Shown here: piece after piece, positions 26,270 through 33,626 of the stretch | Layout: the number at the start of each line of letters is the position of its first letter | Position numbering within the stretch: position 1 is the stretch's first letter | Source of the DNA: a bacterium | Lineage (GTDB): Bacteria > Krumholzibacteriota > Krumholzibacteriia > LZORAL124-64-63 | Direction: 5' to 3' | Assembly (NCBI GenBank): GCA_020049465.1 | Contig: JAIFKS010000139.1 | Span: forward strand, 1-35,294 | Length of the DNA stretch: 35,294 nucleotides | Made by a program: the position numbers and the translations under genes | Notes under the pieces: model-generated | Databases searched by the model: none | What the model saw: only the letters and a program-made list of their open reading frames with translations | What the model was told of the DNA's origin: nothing

Positions 26270-26273
26270 CGAA

Positions 26274-27083
26274 TCAACCCTCCCTGCGCCGCTTGCGGCG
26301 GGTCGTGAAGTACAGGAACGTGGCGAAGAACGCCAACGAGGTCAGCATCACGAAGGCCGTCACCCGCATCACGTTGAACACGTAGGTGCGGCCCTCCGGA
26401 TCGTAACTGAAGCACATGCGCATCAGGCGCGCCGTGGTCGGCATCACCGTGCCGCGAGAAGCCTCGTAGACGCCCATCTGGAAATCGAACGGCAGGAACT
26501 CCGTCCCCATCAGGTAGCGCGTGATCTTGCGGTCCGGGGCCACGATCACCAGGCCGCCCGCGTGCGTGTATTCGGTCCCGGCCCGCTTGTAGCGGAAGCC
26601 CACGGCGCCGGTCAGGCGGTCGATGCTCGCCTGGTCGCCGGTGAAGAACCGCCAGGTCTCTTCCGGCAACGGCCGGCCGACCAGCTTCAGGTAGTTGGCC
26701 CGCTTGAGCGTCGCCATCTCGGGCGTGTCGTTCGGCTCGAAGCTGACGGCCAGCAGCTGGTAGGGCTGCTTGGTCGGGTCCAGCTGGCTCTTGCCCAGGA
26801 TGTCCGCCACCTCGTTCAGCAGCGGCGTGCAGATGCCGGGGCACTCGAAGTAGACCATCATCAGGATGGTCGGCTTGTCGATGAACTCGGCCAGGGTCAC
26901 CGTGCGGCCCTGTTCATCGCGCAGCGTGATGTCGCCGGGAATGTATTCGCCCAGGTGCTCCTGGAACTCGACCGCGTCCTCGTTGAGCTGCGCCGACGCG
27001 GGCATCCCGGCCAGCGTCGCCAGCACCAGGCAGACCGCCACGCCGGCCGACCGCCACCCGCTGGTGAAGTTGAGCTTCGTCAT
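26274..27083 (-). CDS. SCO1/SenC-family copper chaperone with C-terminal membrane anchor
   Basis: 269 residues from ATG 27083, where AAAGGGAAG is very close; a GTG at 27092 is the alternative. A signal peptide or anchor (to ~S30) precedes a thioredoxin-fold SCO domain with C81-P-G-I-C85 and H174 (E-Y-T-H-A-G-G), the three copper ligands of SCO proteins. A C-terminal membrane helix (~235-258) with a very basic tail (R-R-K-R-R-R-E) follows, a topology differing from the usual single N-terminal anchor. SCO inserts copper into CuA of subunit II. It is the first gene of the oxidase operon, four bases before ctaD. Confidence 0.92.
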   Translation of the reverse strand: MTKLNFTSGWRSAGVAVCLVLATLAGMPASAQLNEDAVEFQEHLGEYIPGDITLRDEQGRTVTLAEFIDKPTILMMVYFECPGICTPLLNEVADILGKSQLDPTKQPYQLLAVSFEPNDTPEMATLKRANYLKLVGRPLPEETWRFFTGDQASIDRLTGAVGFRYKRAGTEYTHAGGLVIVAPDRKITRYLMGTEFLPFDFQMGVYEASRGTVMPTTARLMRMCFSYDPEGRTYVFNVMRVTAFVMLTSLAFFATFLYFTTRRKRRREG

Positions 27084-27094
27084 CTTCCCTTTCA

Positions 27095-27159
27095 CCCCAC
27101 CCGTCTGGCCCCACCCAACTGGCCCCACCCGACTGGCCGCACCCGACTGGCCGCACCCG
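27095..27159. repeat. Tandem 14-bp repeat, about 4.6 copies
   Basis: Units at 27095, 27109, 27123 and 27137 read like CCCCACCCGACTGG with one or two changes each, plus a nine-base partial copy. It lies just upstream of the sco start and so in the leader or promoter region of the oxidase operon. Confidence 0.9.
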
Positions 27160-27172
27160 GCACGCCGCGCCC

Positions 27173-27225
27173 CCTGTCGGGAAGCGTCCTGTCGGGAAGC
27201 GTCCTGTCGGGAAGCGTCCTGGCGG
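27173..27225. repeat. Tandem 15-bp repeat, three exact copies plus a partial one
   Basis: CCTGTCGGGAAGCGT is repeated exactly at 27173, 27188 and 27203, followed by a diverged eight-base start of a fourth. Exact identity suggests recent slippage or selection. It sits between the 14-bp repeat and the AT-rich promoter patch at 27241. Confidence 0.92.
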
Positions 27226-27241
27226 ACCGCCCGTCGCGAAA

Positions 27242-27270
27242 TTGATAATCAATATTGCGAAAAATATACT
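27242..27270 (+). promoter_or_regulatory. Strong promoter for the cNMP-domain gene and gpmI, overlapped by a palindrome
   Basis: TTGATA (27242-27247) and TATACT (27265-27270) with a 17-base spacer; each box matches five of six consensus bases. A perfect palindrome ATTGAT-A-ATCAAT (27241-27253) covers the -35 box, a good place for an operator. The transcript would start near 27277, leaving a leader of about 145 nt. I found no equally good promoter pointing toward the oxidase operon. Confidence 0.62.
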
Positions 27271-27421
27271 AACATCGTCGGATATGCGACCGCAAACACA
27301 AAATTGCCGGGAGGGGCCGCGCCCGCCGCCGGCCCGGCGATTCCCGTTTGCGTGCGGAGCCGGCCGACGTATTCTGTCAGCCAGCGCAACGCCGCCGTTC
27401 GCAAGCGTCTGGAGAGGTTCC

Positions 27422-27790
27422 GTGCCCGAAGCCGATGCCCCGCTGCTGTGTCTGCGCCGCAACGCCCACCTGTTTTCGCAGCAGCCGGAACTGGCCGCCC
27501 GCCTGGCCCTGGACCGACGGGTGCTGCCGATGGCGCCGGACGAGCTCCTGCACGCGGTGACGCCGGCGGGTTATCTGGTGCGCCGCGGGCGCCTGCGGGT
27601 GACCCAGCTGCTGCCGGACGGGCGCGAGATCACCCGCGCGGTCCTGCAGGCGGGCGCCGGCCTGGAAACCCGCGAGAGCGGCGGGACCGACCCGCTGAAC
27701 GACACCTATCCGCTGACGGACATCATCCTGGCCGCGATCGGCGAGACCGAACTGTGGCAGGTCCCGGTCGGCAGTTTCGATCTGGTCTGA
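27422..27790 (+). CDS. Cyclic-nucleotide-binding-like (Crp/Fnr beta-roll) protein without HTH
   Basis: 122 residues from the GTG at 27422 (GGAGAGG five bases upstream). The middle resembles the beta-roll of Crp/Fnr regulators: G-Y-L-V-R-R-G-R-L-R-V-T-Q, L-P-D-G-R-E-I-T-R-A-V-L, then A-G-A-G-L and a closing strand E-T-E-L-W-Q-V-P. The phosphate-binding cassette (G-E-x6-R-A/S-A) is not obvious, and the protein ends before any helix-turn-helix. So it is either a small sensor domain or a decayed regulator. It is 61 nt upstream of gpmI on the same strand, with no terminator seen between. Confidence 0.72.
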   Translation: MPEADAPLLCLRRNAHLFSQQPELAARLALDRRVLPMAPDELLHAVTPAGYLVRRGRLRVTQLLPDGREITRAVLQAGAGLETRESGGTDPLNDTYPLTDIILAAIGETELWQVPVGSFDLV

Positions 27791-27851
27791 AAATTGGCCT
27801 GAGCCCCGCCCCGGGGCCGCGCCCGCACTTCCGCGCCGATCTGGAGAACGC

Positions 27852-29444
27852 ATGGACCACGCACCGAACGCCGCCGCCCCCAAGGTCGTCCTCTGCATCC
27901 TCGACGGTGTCGGCCACCGCACCGGTCCCGACCGCGAGCGCGGCAACGCCGTCGTCGGCGCCCGTCCGGCCTTCTACGAGTCCCTGCTGCGCGACTATCC
28001 GTTCACGACCCTGAACGCCTGCGGCCTGGATGTCGGCCTGCCCGAAGGGCAGATGGGCAACAGCGAGGTGGGCCACCTGACCATCGGCGCCGGCCGGGTC
28101 ATCAACCAGGAACTGGTGCGCATCGGCCGCAGCCTGCAGGACGGCGAATTCGCCGCCCGCCCGGCCTGGAACGCGTTCGCCGACGCCTGCCTGAGCGACG
28201 GCAGCCGGTTGCACCTGCTGGGCCTGGTTTCTCCGGGCGGGGTGCACTCGCACACCGAGCACCTCTACGGCATCGTCGCCGAGGCGAAGCGGCGCGGCTT
28301 CCAGGAAATCTTCATCCACGCCTTCCTGGACGGCCGCGACACCGACCCGCAGAGCGGCCGCGGCTACCTGGCCGAGTTGCAGGCGCAGCTGGACCGGATC
28401 GGCGCCGGCCGCATCGCCACCGTCTGCGGACGCTACTGGGCCATGGACCGCGACAAACGCTGGGAACGGGTGGTCCGGGGCTGGAATCTGGTCGTCGACG
28501 GCGTCGTCGACGCCAAGGGGAGCCGCGCCACCGACGCGGTCGACGCGGTGGCCGCCTCGTACGCGGCCGGGGTGACGGACGAGTTCGTCGAACCCATCGT
28601 CATCACCGACGCGAAAGACGTCCCGCTCGGCGCCGTGCGCGACGGCGACGGCGTCTTCTTCTGGAACTTCCGGGCCGACCGGGCCCGCGAACTGACCTGG
28701 GCCTTCAAGCAGGAGGGCTTCGATGGCTTCCCCATCTCCCGCCGGCCCCGGGTCCACTACCTGACCATGACGCCGTACGACGAGAAGCTGGACCTGCCCT
28801 CGATCTACGCGCCCGAGCCCATCCGCAACGGTCTGCCCGAAATTTTCGCGCAGGCGGGCATCCGCAACCTGCGGACGGCCGAAACCGAGAAATACGCCCA
28901 CGTGACCTATTTCTTCAACGGCGGCCGGGAAGAGCCCTGGCCGGGCGAGGTGCGCCGCCTGGTCCCGTCGCCGAAAGTGGCCACCTACGACCTGCAGCCC
29001 GAGATGAGCGCGCCCGAAGTGGCTGCGGTGGTCCGCGAGGCCTGCGGAAACGACGAATTCGACGTGATCGTCGTGAATTTCGCCAACGGCGACATGGTCG
29101 GGCACACCGGCGTTTACGAGGCGGCCGTCCGCGCCGTGCAGACCCTGAACGGCCTGCTGGCCGACCTGATGCCCCCCAGCCTGGCCCGCGGCACCGCCTG
29201 GCTGGTGACGGCCGACCACGGCAACTGCGACGAAATGCTGGGGCCGGACGGCGAGGTCATGACCCAGCATTCGCTGAACCGGGTGCCGTTCATCCTGGCG
29301 GCCGAACGGTTCGCGGGGCAGACCGGCAGGCTGCGGACCGACAACCCCGGCCTGGCGGACATCGCGCCGACCATCCTGGACCTGCTCGGGCTGCCGCAAC
29401 CCGTTGAAATGACGGGGCGTACCCTGTTGGTCCCGAAGCCGTGA
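27852..29444 (+). CDS. gpmI: 2,3-bisphosphoglycerate-independent phosphoglycerate mutase
   Basis: 530 residues, slightly longer than the usual ~510. ATG 27852 has GGAG six to seven bases upstream. Alkaline-phosphatase-fold enzyme interconverting 3- and 2-phosphoglycerate with two manganese ions. Motifs: L-D-G-V-G (metal ligand D18), Q-M-G-N-S-E-V-G-H with phospho-serine S71, H-S-H-T-E-H-L, D-G-R-D-T-D-P, R-A-D-R-A-R-E-L, N-F-A-N-G-D-M-V-G-H-T-G and T-A-D-H-G-N. All required residues seem present, so it should be active in central glycolysis or gluconeogenesis. Confidence 0.97.
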   Translation: MDHAPNAAAPKVVLCILDGVGHRTGPDRERGNAVVGARPAFYESLLRDYPFTTLNACGLDVGLPEGQMGNSEVGHLTIGAGRVINQELVRIGRSLQDGEFAARPAWNAFADACLSDGSRLHLLGLVSPGGVHSHTEHLYGIVAEAKRRGFQEIFIHAFLDGRDTDPQSGRGYLAELQAQLDRIGAGRIATVCGRYWAMDRDKRWERVVRGWNLVVDGVVDAKGSRATDAVDAVAASYAAGVTDEFVEPIVITDAKDVPLGAVRDGDGVFFWNFRADRARELTWAFKQEGFDGFPISRRPRVHYLTMTPYDEKLDLPSIYAPEPIRNGLPEIFAQAGIRNLRTAETEKYAHVTYFFNGGREEPWPGEVRRLVPSPKVATYDLQPEMSAPEVAAVVREACGNDEFDVIVVNFANGDMVGHTGVYEAAVRAVQTLNGLLADLMPPSLARGTAWLVTADHGNCDEMLGPDGEVMTQHSLNRVPFILAAERFAGQTGRLRTDNPGLADIAPTILDLLGLPQPVEMTGRTLLVPKP

Positions 29445-29478
29445 TTTGCCGTATTGACATACAATTAGCATATCTTTT

Positions 29479-29507
29479 TTTCCATCCCGGGCGCTTTATG
29501 GTATCAT
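29479..29507 (+). promoter_or_regulatory. Candidate promoter of the secreted OB/Ig protein gene
   Basis: TTTCCA (29479-29484) and TATCAT (29502-29507) with a 17-base spacer; the -10 matches five of six bases. It lies in an AT-rich patch after gpmI and would start transcription near 29514. Confidence 0.45.
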
Positions 29508-29513
29508 TGGATT

Positions 29514-29764
29514 CCCGACAGAGGATCGCCCACCCCGCAATTCCGCGGGGTCGTTCCCCTGCCCGGGGCGGCTGGACGAGGCAGGAGTGCCTCGGTTGCG
29601 GGGGAAGGCGTTTCCCCGACCGGGTCCTGATCGTTCCCCTGCGTGGAAGATCTTCCTTTCCACTTCCTGTTCATGCGCTTGACACGATTTTTTAGACCAT
29701 TCGACTGTTGACTCGAGTCAGCACGGCACTTGTTCACCTTCATTGCGCGAAGGAGGCCGGAAGG
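29514..29764 (+). promoter_or_regulatory. Structured 250-nt leader of unknown type
   Basis: No gene is seen here. The segment has a series of hairpins: CCCCGC/GCGGGG (29533-29550), CGAGGCA-GGAG-TGCCTCG (29577-29594), GGGGAA/TTCCCC (29601-29616) and GTGGAA/TTCCAC (29643-29663). The 12-mer TCGTTCCCCTGC occurs exactly twice, at 29551 and 29631, and either copy can pair with GCGGGGGAA at 29598-29606, so alternative folds exclude each other. It matches no riboswitch, 6S, SRP or RNase P core that I recognise. A T-run (29689-29694) after a TTGACA near 29680 precedes the gene. Confidence 0.45.
29709..29720. promoter_or_regulatory. Perfect 12-bp palindrome TGACTCGAGTCA
   Basis: Self-complementary site 45 bp upstream of the secreted-protein start, in the leader. 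It may be an operator for a dimeric protein or chance; no partner is known. Confidence 0.3.
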
Positions 29765-31726
29765 ATGAAAAAGCATCTTTTTGGCGTAGCGATTCTGATG
29801 AGTCTGCTCGTGGGCGGCATCGCCTCCGCCCAGACCATTGACCAGATCCAGCAGTACAACCCGACGACCGGCGCCCCGGCCAGCCCCTATGTGGGCCAGG
29901 TCGTGACCGTGTCCGGCATCATCGTCGAGCGGCTCAACTACAGCGGCGGCTCCGGCTACATCTGGAACGCCGGCGACGGCGGCCTCGCCTTCTACGGTCT
30001 TCCCGCCAGTTCCGGCGACATCGTGACGCTGGGCGACCTCGTGTCGATCACCGGCACCGTCGGCGCGTTCGGCGGCGAGATCCAGCTGGGCACGCCCACG
30101 CTGAGCCTGATCTCCAGCGGCAACACGCCGGTTCCCGTGGTCACGACCATCACGCAGGCCCTGTCCGACTACGAGAACGTCGGCAACTACACCCGCGCGA
30201 TCGGCACGGTCACCACGAAGAACAGCTCCAACTTCTTCATGACCGACGGCACGGACACGATCCAGGTCTACATCGACAGCACGACCGGCATCAACATCGG
30301 TGCCGTCGCGGTAGGCGATGTCTACCAGGTCACCGCTCCTTTGGTGGTCTTCAACGGCGAGATCGAACTGAAGCCCGTGGTGCAGGGCGCCCTGGTGGAG
30401 AATCCGCTGGGCGACACCGTGCCCGTGATCTCCAATGTGACGGCCTCCAACTGGGTGCCCACGGCCTCGACGCCCGTCGTGGTGTCGGCGAGCATCACCG
30501 ACAACATCGGCGTCAGCACGGCCACCCTGTGGTACCGCGACAGCGACGGCGTCACGCCGGGCAGCTGGACCAGCGTGCCGATGAGCAACACCGGCGGCAG
30601 CACGTACTCCGGCACCATTCCGGCCGGGCACGCGCAGAGCCAGGTGGACTTCTACCTGCAGGCAACCGACACGGCCGCGCAGCCCGCGACCCTGCCCGGC
30701 AACGCGCCGACCGGTTTCTACAGCATGGCGGTCGGCTTCACGTCGATCTACGCGATGCAGACGGTGCACCCGGACAGCGTTTCGCAGGCGAACAAATTCC
30801 TGAACAAGTTCCTGAACGTCACGGGCGTGGTCACCGCGGCCGGCCCGGCGCAGCTCGGCGCCGGCAGCAAGCTGATCGTGCAGGAGCTGGCGAAGAACCC
30901 CGCCACCGACAGCTATGCCTTCGGCGGCGTGCTGGTCTACGAGAGCAGCGCCAAGTACCCGTACTACCAGGGTGACGTGGTCGAGGTCGGCGGGCACGGC
31001 GAAGAGTACTTCGGCCTGACCGAGATGATCCCGCACAACGGCGACGCCATCAACCTGGTCAGCTTCGGCCACGCTCTGCCCGAGCCGGCCGTCGTCAACA
31101 CGCGCATCCTGGCCGACGACATGCCGGTCAGCGACGGCAACGGCGCCTTCGGCGAGGCCTGGGAAAGCGTGTGGGTCAAGGCCATGAACGCGACCGTCAT
31201 GGACACCGTCGGCCTGGCCCAGTACCGCGAGTTCATCATCTCGGACACCGGCGCCCGCGCCGACAGCGTGATGGTGGACACCTACGCGGCCCTGGCCTAC
31301 ACGCCGACCATCGGCAACGTGGTCACGGTCACGTCGTTCATGGACTACGAGTTCGGCACGTTCAAGATGCGGCCGATCGATGACTCGTACGTCGTCCTCG
31401 GCGGCTACATCTCGGGTGTGGACAACAACGTCCCGACCATCGAGAAGGCCGGCGGTTTCCGTTCGGTGCATCCGAACCCGTTCAACCCGTCCACCAGCAT
31501 CAAGTTCGTCGTCAATCGCAACGAACTGGTGCAGCTGAACGTGTACAACATCCGCGGCGAGAAGGTCCGGACCCTGATCCAGGACAGCCTGCCCGCCAAC
31601 GAGTACACGATGATGTGGGACGGCACCGATGACGCCGGCCAGGGCGTGGCGAGCGGTTCGTACTTCGCTCGTCTGCGCATCGGCAAGGAAGTCATGCAGG
31701 TCCGTCAGATGCAGCTGGTGAAGTAG
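29765..31726 (+). CDS. Large secreted protein: OB-like repeats, Ig-like domain and FlgD/T9SS-like C-terminal module
   Basis: 653 residues; ATG 29765 with AAGGAGG eight bases upstream (an upstream GTG/ATG frame to 29708 has no SD). The signal peptide ends near S-A-Q-T. Residues ~20-230 hold two OB-fold-like stretches (Y-V-G-Q-V-V-T-V-S-G-I-I-V, then Y-T-R-A-I-G-T-V-T-T). An Ig-like region (~235-335) contains I-T-D-N-I-G-V-S-T-A-T-L-W-Y-R. More OB-like sequence lies at ~345-550. The last ~85 residues are the FlgD-Ig/T9SS type A module: H-P-N-P-F-N-P-S-T-S-I, L-N-V-Y-N-I-R-G-E-K-V-R-T-L, W-D-G-T-D-D-A-G-Q and S-G-S-Y-F-A-R-L. It is likely exported and surface attached; activity unknown, since no nuclease motif is clear. 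Confidence 0.9.
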   Translation: MKKHLFGVAILMSLLVGGIASAQTIDQIQQYNPTTGAPASPYVGQVVTVSGIIVERLNYSGGSGYIWNAGDGGLAFYGLPASSGDIVTLGDLVSITGTVGAFGGEIQLGTPTLSLISSGNTPVPVVTTITQALSDYENVGNYTRAIGTVTTKNSSNFFMTDGTDTIQVYIDSTTGINIGAVAVGDVYQVTAPLVVFNGEIELKPVVQGALVENPLGDTVPVISNVTASNWVPTASTPVVVSASITDNIGVSTATLWYRDSDGVTPGSWTSVPMSNTGGSTYSGTIPAGHAQSQVDFYLQATDTAAQPATLPGNAPTGFYSMAVGFTSIYAMQTVHPDSVSQANKFLNKFLNVTGVVTAAGPAQLGAGSKLIVQELAKNPATDSYAFGGVLVYESSAKYPYYQGDVVEVGGHGEEYFGLTEMIPHNGDAINLVSFGHALPEPAVVNTRILADDMPVSDGNGAFGEAWESVWVKAMNATVMDTVGLAQYREFIISDTGARADSVMVDTYAALAYTPTIGNVVTVTSFMDYEFGTFKMRPIDDSYVVLGGYISGVDNNVPTIEKAGGFRSVHPNPFNPSTSIKFVVNRNELVQLNVYNIRGEKVRTLIQDSLPANEYTMMWDGTDDAGQGVASGSYFARLRIGKEVMQVRQMQLVK

Positions 31727-31770
31727 AGTTTCCCCGAGGTTCGGCCTCGGGCCGGACTCCTTAGCGCAAG

Positions 31771-31805
31771 ACCTCCCTGTCGGCTTCGGCCGGCAGGGAG
31801 GTTTT
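31771..31805. terminator. Strong intrinsic terminator
   Basis: A 14-bp stem with one G-U pair and a TTCG tetraloop (31771-31784 with 31789-31802) is followed by TTTT, ending the secreted-protein gene. On the other strand a short A/T run also flanks it, so it may serve DUF2461 too. A smaller hairpin CCCGAGG-TTCGG-CCTCGGG lies at 31733-31751 right after the stop codon. Confidence 0.9.
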
Positions 31806-31828
31806 CGTAGGCGGCGGGGCGACGGCGG

Positions 31829-32515
31829 TCAGAACGGCAGACCCAGCGCCCGGCACTGCCAGGCCATGAACGGAGCCCCGTCGCGGCACAGCGCTGCGAA
31901 CGCTTCCAGGAACCCGGTGCCCGTCACCTGCCGCACCGTCAGCGGCGCGAACGCGGTGTAGTCCTTCAGGCGCAGGACATCCGCCAGCGGATGGGCCGGA
32001 TCGTAGCCGCGCGGCACGCGCGTCAGCTCGTCGCCCGAAACGGTGAACGCCGCCGTGAAGCGCTTGCCCCCTACCGCGCGTCGCCAGGCCGCGGGGTCGG
32101 CGACGACCGCCTCGCGCAGCCGCGCCAGCGTCGGATTGTCCGGATGCCACAGCCCCAGCCCGACGAACGAGCCGCCCGGTTCCAGATGCAGGTAGAATCC
32201 GGGCGTGTGCGCGTCCTTGCCCATCTCGTGGCGGAAATGCAGCCCGATGTGCGTCTTGTAGGGGGACTTGTCCTTCGCGAAGCGGACATCGCGGTGGATG
32301 CGGAACAACGAGCCGCCCTGCGGCCGCGGGTCGGCGCGGAAGTGCGGGCTGATCTTCACCAGATGCGGCCCGAAGTCGACGATGAACGCCAGGGCCGGCC
32401 CGCGCACCGCCGTTTCGTAGCGCGGGCGCTGCTCCTCGAACCAGGCGCGGTCGTTGTTCGCCGCGAGGTCGCGAAGAAACGCGAACAGGGCGGGGTCGAA
32501 GTGGCGGGTGGGCAT
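31829..32515 (-). CDS. DUF2461 family protein (TIGR02453 type)
   Basis: 228 residues from ATG 32515, with GGGAG about eight bases upstream. The whole protein fits DUF2461: F-L-R-D-L-A-A-N-N-D-R-A-W-F near the N terminus, the R-I-H-R-D-V-R-F-A-K-D-K-S-P-Y-K-T-H-I-G core, G-F-Y-L-H-L-E-P-G, and G-L-W-H-P-D. Length equals the family norm. The function of the family is unknown. The gene stands alone and is divergent from the exported Gly-rich protein, with a 197-bp gap in which I could not assign a clear promoter. Confidence 0.93.
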   Translation of the reverse strand: MPTRHFDPALFAFLRDLAANNDRAWFEEQRPRYETAVRGPALAFIVDFGPHLVKISPHFRADPRPQGGSLFRIHRDVRFAKDKSPYKTHIGLHFRHEMGKDAHTPGFYLHLEPGGSFVGLGLWHPDNPTLARLREAVVADPAAWRRAVGGKRFTAAFTVSGDELTRVPRGYDPAHPLADVLRLKDYTAFAPLTVRQVTGTGFLEAFAALCRDGAPFMAWQCRALGLPF

Positions 32516-32712
32516 GGTCGGCGCTCCCGAACGGTCGGTGATTGTTCCGGATTCCGGTTCCCGGACCGCTGGAAACTTGTCCGGCCAGCGTTGAGCCGGC
32601 ATGATACCACGCGAACGTCGGGAACCGCCAAGCCGACATGACGTTGTCTCCTGTTGGCGTACTCCGCCATGCGCGCTGAACTCCGCGGCCCTGCCGCGAT
32701 CCGGAGGTTTCC

Positions 32713-33441
32713 ATGTCCATCCGCTCCCAATTCCGCTGCGTGTCGATAGCGGCCGGCCTGTCCCTGCTGGCGAACGGCGTCATGGCCGCACCCGGGCCGG
32801 AGCCCGAACCCGCGGCCGCCGCGTCGGCGACCGCCGTCCCGACCGGCGTTCCCGCCCCCGCCCATCCCGATTTTTCCGGCGACTGGCGCCTAGACCCGAA
32901 GGCGAGTGACGATCCGACCAAGGTCCCCGGCGGCGACCGCCGCGGGCAGGGCGGGCAGGGCAGCCCCGGCGGGCGTGGCGGTCGCGGCCAGGGCGGCGGC
33001 CGCGGACCGGCCGCGGACCCGAATTCCGGCCGTATGCCGGGCGAGAACTTCGACGGCTCGGACGGTCCCGAACGCGAACGCGACGAGGCCATGGGACGCC
33101 AGTCGGCGCGTGAATTCGGCCAGTTGGAGATCTTCCACGCCGGCGACGAGTTCAACCTGACCGACGGCATGCAGATCTCCAGGATGCTGCGGATCGGCGG
33201 CCAGCCGACCGAGGTCTTCACCCCCCGCGGCACCGTGAAAGCCGCCGCCGCCTGGGATGGCGGCGCGCTGGTGGTCACCGAGAGCGACCCGCAGGGCCAG
33301 GTCCGGCGCACGCGCCAGTTCCTGCTGAGCAACGACGGCGGCACCCTGACCGTCAGGGAGATCCGGCACGGACCCGGCAAGGACGGCGACCACGCCCTGA
33401 CCATGGTCTACCGCCGGCAGACCGATCCGGGCAAACCCTGA
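32713..33441 (+). CDS. Exported protein with Gly/Arg-rich linker, function unknown
   Basis: 242 residues; ATG 32713 with GGAGG five bases upstream. A signal peptide ends near V-M-A-A-P, followed by a Pro/Ala/Glu-rich stretch, then F-S-G-D-W-R-L-D-P-K-A-S-D-D, the opening of a lipocalin-like beta domain seen in many secreted proteins. A low-complexity insert (~74-100) is mostly Gly, Arg and Gln. The C-terminal half has repeated strands (F-T-P-R-G-T-V, W-D-G-G-A-L-V-V-T-E, R-T-R-Q-F-L-L-S, T-M-V-Y-R-R) of the same domain. The insert may be a flexible spacer. No enzyme motif was seen. Confidence 0.85.
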   Translation: MSIRSQFRCVSIAAGLSLLANGVMAAPGPEPEPAAAASATAVPTGVPAPAHPDFSGDWRLDPKASDDPTKVPGGDRRGQGGQGSPGGRGGRGQGGGRGPAADPNSGRMPGENFDGSDGPERERDEAMGRQSAREFGQLEIFHAGDEFNLTDGMQISRMLRIGGQPTEVFTPRGTVKAAAAWDGGALVVTESDPQGQVRRTRQFLLSNDGGTLTVREIRHGPGKDGDHALTMVYRRQTDPGKP

Positions 33442-33520
33442 GATTCAGCCCGAAAGTCCCGATTCAGCGCCCGGATTCAAGTTTTGGCGGTTCCGGTCGA
33501 TCTTCAGAAGTGGCGAAACT

Positions 33521-33555
33521 CGGTCCGGCCGACCATATTGGTCGGGTTCGGACCG
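33521..33555. promoter_or_regulatory. Nested hairpin upstream of the HesB-like selenoprotein
   Basis: CGGTCCG (33521-33527) pairs with CGGACCG (33549-33555), enclosing CCGACCA-TAT-TGGTCGG (33529-33545). This gives 14 pairs in two stacked stems with a small internal loop. There is no U-tract. It may end the upstream gene's transcript or control the selenoprotein 72 bp downstream. Confidence 0.5.
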
Positions 33556-33626
33556 GCAGGATCGGGATGGCCGCCCACGGGTTGGCGCGCCCGGTCGGCG
33601 GCTCCATTCCCGAAAGGAAACGCGAC

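Noticed and set aside
27241..27253. ATTGATAATCAAT as an FNR or Fur box
   Set aside because: FNR sites have four bases between TTGAT and ATCAA, here only one; the match to the Fur box breaks down in the second half. Kept only as an unassigned palindrome.
29514..29764. 6S, 4.5S/SRP, RNase P or a known riboswitch in the leader
   Set aside because: None of the conserved cores of these RNAs (for example GGAAGGAAGCAG of SRP or GAGGAAAGTCC of RNase P) is present.
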